From contig JAZQUM010000152.1 of assembly GCA_045631305.1 (NCBI GenBank), positions 1 to 10,809 on the forward strand: a stretch of 10,809 nt of DNA. Direction: 5' to 3'. A program made the translations under genes and the position numbers. Origin of the DNA: JAZQUM01 sp045631305 (GTDB lineage Bacteria; Bacillota; Clostridia; Oscillospirales; Oscillospiraceae). How positions within the stretch are numbered: the stretch's first letter is position 1; every line of letters begins with the position of its first letter. The notes under the pieces are model-generated. The model ran no database searches. It was not told where the DNA came from and saw nothing but the letters and a program-made list of their open reading frames with translations. This document shows, in pieces, positions 7,180 through 10,809 of this stretch.

Positions 7180-7197
7180 TTCCGCGTCTCCTCAGTT

Positions 7198-7890
7198 TTA
7201 TTTCTTTTCTTCCGCCAATTCAAACTTATAACCTACGCCCCAGACGGTTTTCAGCGCCCATTCGCGGCTGATATCTTCCACCTTTTCTCTCAGGCGCTTG
7301 ATATGCACGTCCACCGTGCGGGAATCGCCAAAATAATCAAATCCCCACACTTCATCCAACAGCTGATTGCGGGTATACACACGGTTGGGGGTAGATGCCA
7401 GATGATAAAGAAGCTCCAGCTCCTTGGGGGGCGTATCGATCTTCTTTCCATCCACCAAAAGTTCGTAGGAATCCAGATTGATCACAAGTTTGTCAAAAAC
7501 AAGGCGTTTGCGGGTATCTTCCGGAATCTCTGTGCGGCGAAGCACCGCATTGATGCGGGCCAGCAACTCCTTCATTTCAAAAGGCTTTACAATATAGTCA
7601 TCCGCGCCCATTTCAAGGCCCTGGATCTTATCCATCACTTCACCCTTAGCGGTGAGCATAATGATGGGCACTTTGCTCTTTTCCCGGATCTTGGCGCACA
7701 CGCTCCAACCATCCAGTACGGGGAGCATGATATCCAGCAGCACCATATCCGGTTCTTTCTTTTCAAATTCTTCCACGGCGCGGCCGCCGTCATAGGCAAT
7801 GCGAACATCAAAGCCTTCTTTTTCCAGATACATCCGCAAAAGATCGGAAATATTGGAATCATCTTCCACTACAAGAATATTACGAGCCAC
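7198..7890 (-). CDS. OmpR/PhoB-family response regulator
   Basis: This 230-residue regulator has a receiver domain (1-118) and a winged-helix DNA-binding domain (about 128-226). The acidic pocket is E9/D10/D11, the phospho-acceptor D53 (LLDIMLP), with T80 and K102 as the switch residues. The output domain carries PPKELELLYHLASTPNRV (154-171) and the recognition-helix region SRTVDVHIKRLREK (190-203), standard for the family. Start is GTG with GGGAGGTG upstream. It is the first gene of the operon with the kinase, HtrA and nitroreductase. A TATAAT box 30 bases upstream of the start suggests its own promoter. It probably regulates this operon among others, which is inference. Confidence 0.94.
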   Translation of the reverse strand: MARNILVVEDDSNISDLLRMYLEKEGFDVRIAYDGGRAVEEFEKKEPDMVLLDIMLPVLDGWSVCAKIREKSKVPIIMLTAKGEVMDKIQGLEMGADDYIVKPFEMKELLARINAVLRRTEIPEDTRKRLVFDKLVINLDSYELLVDGKKIDTPPKELELLYHLASTPNRVYTRNQLLDEVWGFDYFGDSRTVDVHIKRLREKVEDISREWALKTVWGVGYKFELAEEKK

Positions 7891-7919
7891 GCAAACACCT
7901 CCCGATTTTCTTTACCATC

Positions 7920-7951
7920 ATTATAATCGGTATCTGTGCCGAATTTTTGAA
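7920..7951 (-). promoter_or_regulatory. Candidate promoter of the two-component/htrA operon
   Basis: The minus strand has a perfect TATAAT at 7925-7920, 30 bases before the regulator GTG. The nearest -35-like hexamer, TTCAAA (7951-7946), has a long 20-base spacer, so activation by a regulator is plausible. The spacer contains an imperfect inverted repeat CGGTA-TCTG-TGCCG (7928-7941), and a 12-base palindrome GATTTATAAATC lies just upstream (7953-7964). Either could be a binding site. No terminator is visible between the preceding gene's stop at 7966 and this promoter, so read-through is possible. Confidence 0.4.
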
Positions 7952-7965
7952 CGATTTATAAATCT

Positions 7966-9069
7966 TTATGCCGTTACTTCCGTAAAACGAAGCAGCGCAT
8001 ATTCTTTCGTGCGAAGTCCCGAAAGCAGCATGCGTAACCCTTCTTCCGTCACACCTTCGCCCAGATATACTTTTACTGCCCGCGTTCTGGCTGCTACCGC
8101 ATCCACAACGCCGTTAGCCCCTGCAGAAGTGAAATTGCCCGAACGGACAATATCTGCACGGAAAGCACAGTACCCCGCGCTTCGCACTGCCTCACTTTCT
8201 TCCTCACTCACCCTCACAAGGCGTGTCTTGCAGTTGGCAATGGCAAAAAGCTGGTCATTGCACTTTTCCAGCCGCGCGGCTGCATCTGCACCGGGAGCAT
8301 ACAAGCCAACACCGCTTCCACTGCAAACGATTTGCCGCACCGCATCTGCCGCAGCAGGGTCAAAAAGCAACTCCTCGCTTAAAAAGAACAGCACATTGGA
8401 GCCATACGCCGCAGCTACACCGGCAAGAGAAGCCGCCTTCGCAGCATCCGTCACAGTAAGGGACAGATAGAGTCTATGGCTTCCTGTCTCCTCACCCGTA
8501 TCGTTGTTGATAGTTTCTCCACCCTGGGCGTTTCCGCCGCCGCGAATATACTCTTTATAGCGGCTATCTATCAATGTTGCAGCTGCACCCACAAAAACGC
8601 TATCTGTCAGCACGGCAGCATCACTGCAAAGACGCACCAGATAACCACCGTTTACTTTGATATTGGAATAGCTCAGTCCCAGCACTTTGGCCACCACAGC
8701 CGCCGGCACGAAAGGACGGCCATTTCTACGAATACAGACTTGAGAATAACTCTTCCCGTTTTGATCCTGCGCAGTGTTGGCAGCCAGGTCGAAAACAATC
8801 GTAGCACTGCTGCTGTAAAGCACCACAGTCTGTTTCGCCGTGTTGTAAACATAGCTCACCCCCATGCCCGTGGAAGCAACAGCGGCCGCCGGGAGATAGA
8901 GATAGCTGCCGTGCCAGAAGGGCATGGTCTCATCGGAAAGTTCCAGAAGGCTATCGTTCATGGCAGTATAGATCACAGATGCTGCAGCGGCAGAGCCGCC
9001 CATCTGGGGCATGGTCAAAGTCAGCACCATCAAAAGCGCACACAGCAGAGCCTTCATTTTTCTTGCCAT
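7966..9069 (-). CDS. Secreted protein with stalk-like (copper amine oxidase N-type) domain and degenerate polysaccharide-deacetylase-like domain
   Basis: This is a 367-residue exported protein. A signal peptide is clear: basic MARKMK, hydrophobic core 7-19, then an SAAAAS cleavage region at about 26-31. Residues 45-150 resemble the stalk-type domain found with copper amine oxidase N-terminal repeats: YLPAAAVAS (58-66), FVPAAVVAKVLGLSY (120-134), GGYLVRL (141-147). A polar Gly/Asn linker (176-197) leads to residues 199-365. That part follows the strand order of the NodB polysaccharide-deacetylase fold (YLSLTVTD, LLFDPAAADAVRQIVCSGSGVGLYAPG, TRLVRV, GYCAFRADI). The catalytic TFDDGP, HxxxH and RPPxG motifs are absent, so it is probably not a metal-dependent deacetylase; a binding or structural role is possible. 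The deacetylase resemblance is my pattern reading. The start at 9069 has AAGGAG ten bases upstream; the same reading frame extends open upstream but that part is not protein-like. Confidence 0.78.
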   Translation of the reverse strand: MARKMKALLCALLMVLTLTMPQMGGSAAAASVIYTAMNDSLLELSDETMPFWHGSYLYLPAAAVASTGMGVSYVYNTAKQTVVLYSSSATIVFDLAANTAQDQNGKSYSQVCIRRNGRPFVPAAVVAKVLGLSYSNIKVNGGYLVRLCSDAAVLTDSVFVGAAATLIDSRYKEYIRGGGNAQGGETINNDTGEETGSHRLYLSLTVTDAAKAASLAGVAAAYGSNVLFFLSEELLFDPAAADAVRQIVCSGSGVGLYAPGADAAARLEKCNDQLFAIANCKTRLVRVSEEESEAVRSAGYCAFRADIVRSGNFTSAGANGVVDAVAARTRAVKVYLGEGVTEEGLRMLLSGLRTKEYALLRFTEVTA

Positions 9070-9112
9070 AAACCCTATTCTCCTTTCCGCAGTTTCTTTT
9101 TTCCTACAATAC

Positions 9113-9141
9113 AATATACCATACCCTCCCCTATTTGTAAA
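9113..9141 (-). promoter_or_regulatory. Promoter of the secreted stalk/deacetylase-like gene
   Basis: The minus strand reads TTTACA (9141-9136), a 17-base spacer, then TATATT (9118-9113), each five of six to the sigma-A consensus. TGG immediately before the -10 gives an extended -10. It lies 43 bases upstream of the ATG at 9069. This is the strongest promoter match on the minus strand. Confidence 0.75.
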
Positions 9142-9178
9142 CGAGGGCAATATAGCGGTAGAAATCCCATTTTCTCCG

Positions 9179-9187
9179 TGATATAAT
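9179..9187 (+). promoter_or_regulatory. Extended -10 promoter of the rhodanese gene
   Basis: TGATATAAT (9179-9187) is a perfect extended -10 element, 27 bases before the rhodanese ATG. No good -35 hexamer is seen at 16-18 bases, which is usual for extended -10 promoters. It is divergent from the promoter at 9113-9141, with about 37 bases between the elements. Confidence 0.62.
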
Positions 9188-9214
9188 GATAAAAACAGCT
9201 TGGGAGGGGAATTT

Positions 9215-9544
9215 ATGGGTATTTTCGACGCATTCAAACGCCCTGATTTTAACAAGGGCCTTAATCAATGGCGCGCAACTCCCGAATCCGTTTTGCTGGA
9301 TGTCCGCGGGCGGGATGAATACGCAGAATACGGCCACATTGAAGGCGCGCTGAATCTCCCCATTCAGGAGCTGACCAAGATCACCGCCATTCTCCCCAAC
9401 AAGGATACTGTCATCTTTGTCCATTGTCTCAGCGGGGCCAGAAGCCGCACCGCCTCTAAAGCGCTGCAGCGTTGGGGCTATACCAATATTACCGACATCG
9501 GCGGCATTTTGGATTACCGCGGAACGCTGAAAACCGATATTTAA
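9215..9544 (+). CDS. Single-domain rhodanese-like sulfurtransferase
   Basis: This is a 109-residue cytoplasmic rhodanese. The family moves sulfane sulfur through a persulfide on the active-site cysteine. The active loop is HCLSGARSRTA (70-80) with catalytic C71 in the CxxGxRS form. Also typical are LLDVRGRDEYAEYGHIEGALNLP (27-49) and the closing ITDIGGILDYRG (92-103). The ATG at 9215 follows GGGAGGGG by five bases; a TTG fifteen bases earlier is inside that ribosome site and is rejected. No terminator is visible before the rubrerythrin gene 85 bases downstream, so read-through into it is possible. The neighbouring rubrerythrin and cysteine synthase give a sulfur and oxidative-stress context, but the sulfur donor and acceptor are unknown. 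Confidence 0.92.
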   Translation: MGIFDAFKRPDFNKGLNQWRATPESVLLDVRGRDEYAEYGHIEGALNLPIQELTKITAILPNKDTVIFVHCLSGARSRTASKALQRWGYTNITDIGGILDYRGTLKTDI

Positions 9545-9571
9545 ATTTCCTCTTTTATTTTTTCAAAAAAG

Positions 9572-9580
9572 TGGTACAAT
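9572..9580 (+). promoter_or_regulatory. Extended -10 promoter of the rubrerythrin gene
   Basis: TGGTACAAT (9572-9580) is an extended -10 (TGN plus TACAAT, five of six). It lies 49 bases before the rubrerythrin ATG. The upstream 9551-9570 stretch is T-rich then A-rich and may help as an upstream element; no good -35 hexamer is seen. Confidence 0.58.
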
Positions 9581-9629
9581 AAAATTGCCGTATTTTTTGA
9601 TTACTATTTTCTCTAAGGAGGATTTTAAC

Positions 9630-10169
9630 ATGGCAAACAAGTATGCAGGCACCAAGACCGAAAAGAATCTGTGGGAAGCTTTTGCAGGCGAATCTCAGGC
9701 TCGCAACAAGTACACCTATTTCGCATCCGTTGCTAAGAAGCAGGGTTTTGAACAGATCGCAGCTCTGTTCCTGGCTACTGCCGAAAACGAAAAAGAACAC
9801 GCTAAGCTCTGGTTCAAGGAACTGGGCGCTCTGGGCGATACCGCTGAAAACCTGACCGAAGCCGCCGCCGGCGAAAACTATGAATGGACCGACATGTATG
9901 ACCGCATGGCTAAGGAAGCTGAAGAAGAAGGCTTCACCGAACTGGCCCTCAAGTTCCGCGGCGTTGCAGCCATCGAAAAGAGCCACGAAGAACGCTATCG
10001 CGCTCTGCTGAAGAACGTTGAAACCGCTAAGGTTTTCGAAAAGTGCGACGTTCAGGTTTGGGAATGCCGTAACTGCGGCCACATGGTAGTCGGCACTGCA
10101 GCTCCCCAGCTGTGCCCCGTCTGCGCTCATCCCCAGGCTTACTTCGAAATCCGCAAGGAAAACTATTAA
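9630..10169 (+). CDS. rbr: Rubrerythrin (non-haem diiron peroxidase with rubredoxin-like tail)
   Basis: This is a 179-residue rubrerythrin, which reduces hydrogen peroxide in anaerobes using electrons from rubredoxin or similar donors. The N-terminal four-helix domain (about 1-135) carries the diiron ligands: E21 in GESQAR, E54/H57 in ENEKEH, and E116/H119 in IEKSHEERY, with a further glutamate in the KEAEEEGF helix (95-102). The C-terminal rubredoxin-like domain has C146/C149 (CRNCG) and C162/C165 (CPVC) for one iron. Length is normal. The ribosome site AAGGAGGA precedes ATG by eight bases. Codon choice is strongly biased (GCT, GAA, AAG, CGC), unlike the neighbours, which suggests high expression. 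It has its own promoter and a strong terminator, so it can act as a single-gene unit. Confidence 0.96.
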   Translation: MANKYAGTKTEKNLWEAFAGESQARNKYTYFASVAKKQGFEQIAALFLATAENEKEHAKLWFKELGALGDTAENLTEAAAGENYEWTDMYDRMAKEAEEEGFTELALKFRGVAAIEKSHEERYRALLKNVETAKVFEKCDVQVWECRNCGHMVVGTAAPQLCPVCAHPQAYFEIRKENY

Positions 10170-10181
10170 TTCCCCGCTTTT

Positions 10182-10213
10182 AAAAGGAGTCCTCTTGGGA
10201 GGACTCCTTTTTT
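10182..10213 (+). terminator. Intrinsic terminator of the rubrerythrin gene
   Basis: A perfect 13-bp stem (10182-10194 with 10199-10211), loop TTGG and a T run at 10208-10213 begin 12 bases after the rubrerythrin stop. This is a textbook terminator. The complement also ends in T because the stem starts AAAA, so some bidirectional activity is possible, though no gene needs it. Confidence 0.93.
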
Positions 10214-10214
10214 C

Positions 10215-10243
10215 TTGCCTCTTAAAATAGAGCATGGTAAAAT
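10215..10243 (+). promoter_or_regulatory. Promoter of the cysteine synthase gene
   Basis: TTGCCT (10215-10220, four of six), a 17-base spacer, TGG, then TAAAAT (10238-10243, five of six) form a convincing sigma-A promoter. It abuts the end of the rubrerythrin terminator. The transcript leader would be about 40 bases, with no riboswitch or T-box of normal size. Confidence 0.68.
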
Positions 10244-10291
10244 AGGGCAAACTGATCTCCAAGAGAAATCCCCCTTTGAAAGGAGTTTCCC

Positions 10292-10809
10292 ATGGCTAAT
10301 ATCCGCACTTCCTTTGAAGACCTTGTGGGCAGTACTCCGCTGCTGCATCTGGCACGTATCGAAAAAGAGCTTGACCTCAAGGCAAAGATCCTGGCCAAGC
10401 TGGAATACCTGAACCCTGCAGGGTCTGTAAAAGACCGCGCCGCGCTGGAAATGATCCGTGCTGCTGAAGAAGCAGGCACGCTGGATGCTGACACCGTGAT
10501 CATCGAGCCCACCAGCGGCAACACGGGCATCGGTCTTGCGGCCGTCGCCGCCATCCGCGGCTATCGCACCCTGATCGTCATGCCCGATACCATGAGCATC
10601 GAACGCCGCAAGCTTATGGCAGCTTACGGCGCAGAAGTGGTGCTTTCCGACGGTAAGCTGGGCATGAAAGGCGCCATCGCCAAGGCAGAAGAGCTTGCCG
10701 CTTCCTTCCCCAAGAGCTTTATCCCCGACCAGTTTGCCAACCCTGCCAACGCCGAGGCCCACAGAGCAACAAAAGTCGGAGGGCCAAGCGGTCTTTGGAA
10801 GGCAAGACC
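10292..10809 (+). CDS. cysK: Cysteine synthase (O-acetylserine sulfhydrylase), N-terminal part
   Basis: The first 172 codons of a PLP enzyme that makes cysteine from O-acetylserine and sulfide; the gene runs off the window. FEDLVGSTPLLHL (8-20) is the typical entry. K47 in NPAGSVKDRAA (41-51) is the PLP Schiff-base lysine. EPTSGNTGIGLA (72-83) is the phosphate/substrate loop. MPDTMSIERRKLMAAYGAEVVL (97-118) and FIPDQFANPANAEAHRAT (143-160) are strong family marks. ATG follows AAAGGAG by six bases. From about codon 157 the sequence departs from expectation: the family normally continues with a TTGPEIW-like segment, but here reads TKVGGPSGLWKAR with unusual codons (AGA, ACA, AAA, GGA). This looks like sequence error or small indels near the window edge. 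CysK is preferred over CysM or cystathionine beta-synthase from overall resemblance. Confidence 0.9.
   Translation, partial: MANIRTSFEDLVGSTPLLHLARIEKELDLKAKILAKLEYLNPAGSVKDRAALEMIRAAEEAGTLDADTVIIEPTSGNTGIGLAAVAAIRGYRTLIVMPDTMSIERRKLMAAYGAEVVLSDGKLGMKGAIAKAEELAASFPKSFIPDQFANPANAEAHRATKVGGPSGLWKAR

Noticed and set aside
5752..7890. WalRK (VicRK) essential cell-wall two-component system
   Set aside because: An OmpR regulator, kinase and htrA in one cluster resemble the wal locus, but the kinase lacks the PAS domain after HAMP and there are no yycH/yycI/yycJ genes between kinase and protease.
9558..9570. T6-C-A6 stretch after the rhodanese gene as a terminator
   Set aside because: A/T-only arms with no loop cannot form a stable hairpin; it is more likely an A/T-rich promoter upstream region.
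10275..10288. CCTTTGAAAGG symmetry in the cysK leader as a regulatory hairpin
   Set aside because: There is only one loop base between five-base arms, and it contains the ribosome site; it is too tight to fold and the leader is too short for a known riboswitch.

Overview
The window looks like chromosomal DNA of an obligately anaerobic member of the Bacillota, most likely a gut-type clostridium. I infer this from strong AGGAGG-type ribosome sites, several GTG starts, extended -10 promoters, a rubrerythrin, an HtrA with a cytoplasmic N-terminal tail, and an OmpR/HisKA two-component pair. Base composition looks moderate, roughly half G+C by eye. No phage, transposon, CRISPR, rRNA or tRNA feature is visible. 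Both ends cut through genes, so the window may be a contig or an arbitrary slice.

The layout is one divergent divide. Everything from 1 to 9069 is read on the minus strand; everything from 9215 to the end is read on the plus strand. Reading leftwards from the divide, the genes are: a secreted protein with a stalk-like domain and a degenerate deacetylase-like domain (7966-9069); an operon of response regulator, sensor kinase, HtrA-type protease and nitroreductase (7890 down to 3879) closed by an intrinsic terminator at 3798-3840; a tightly overlapped four-gene flavin/iron-sulfur amine or amino-acid dehydrogenase operon (3733 down to 920); and the start of a two-lipoyl-domain 2-oxoacid dehydrogenase E2 gene (654 down to 1). 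A striking 15-bp hairpin sits between the last two units. Reading rightwards from the divide are a single-domain rhodanese, a rubrerythrin with its own promoter and strong terminator, and the first half of a cysteine synthase.

Functionally, the kinase/regulator/protease trio fits an envelope-stress module that makes its own effector protease. The rightward genes fit sulfur handling and oxidative-stress defence in an anaerobe. The four-subunit dehydrogenase belongs to the family of hydroxyproline/proline dehydrogenases, opine oxidases and hydrogen cyanide synthases. Its substrate cannot be read from the sequence. Its proximity to a lipoylated E2 raises the possibility that the two act in one catabolic route, which is inference only.

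The most interesting points are the three consecutive 8-base overlaps and the split-off bacterioferritin-associated-ferredoxin-like subunit in the dehydrogenase operon, the secreted deacetylase-like protein that lacks catalytic motifs, the nitroreductase inside the stress operon, two perfect long inverted repeats that might be more than terminators, and a suspicious final ~50 bases in cysteine synthase.
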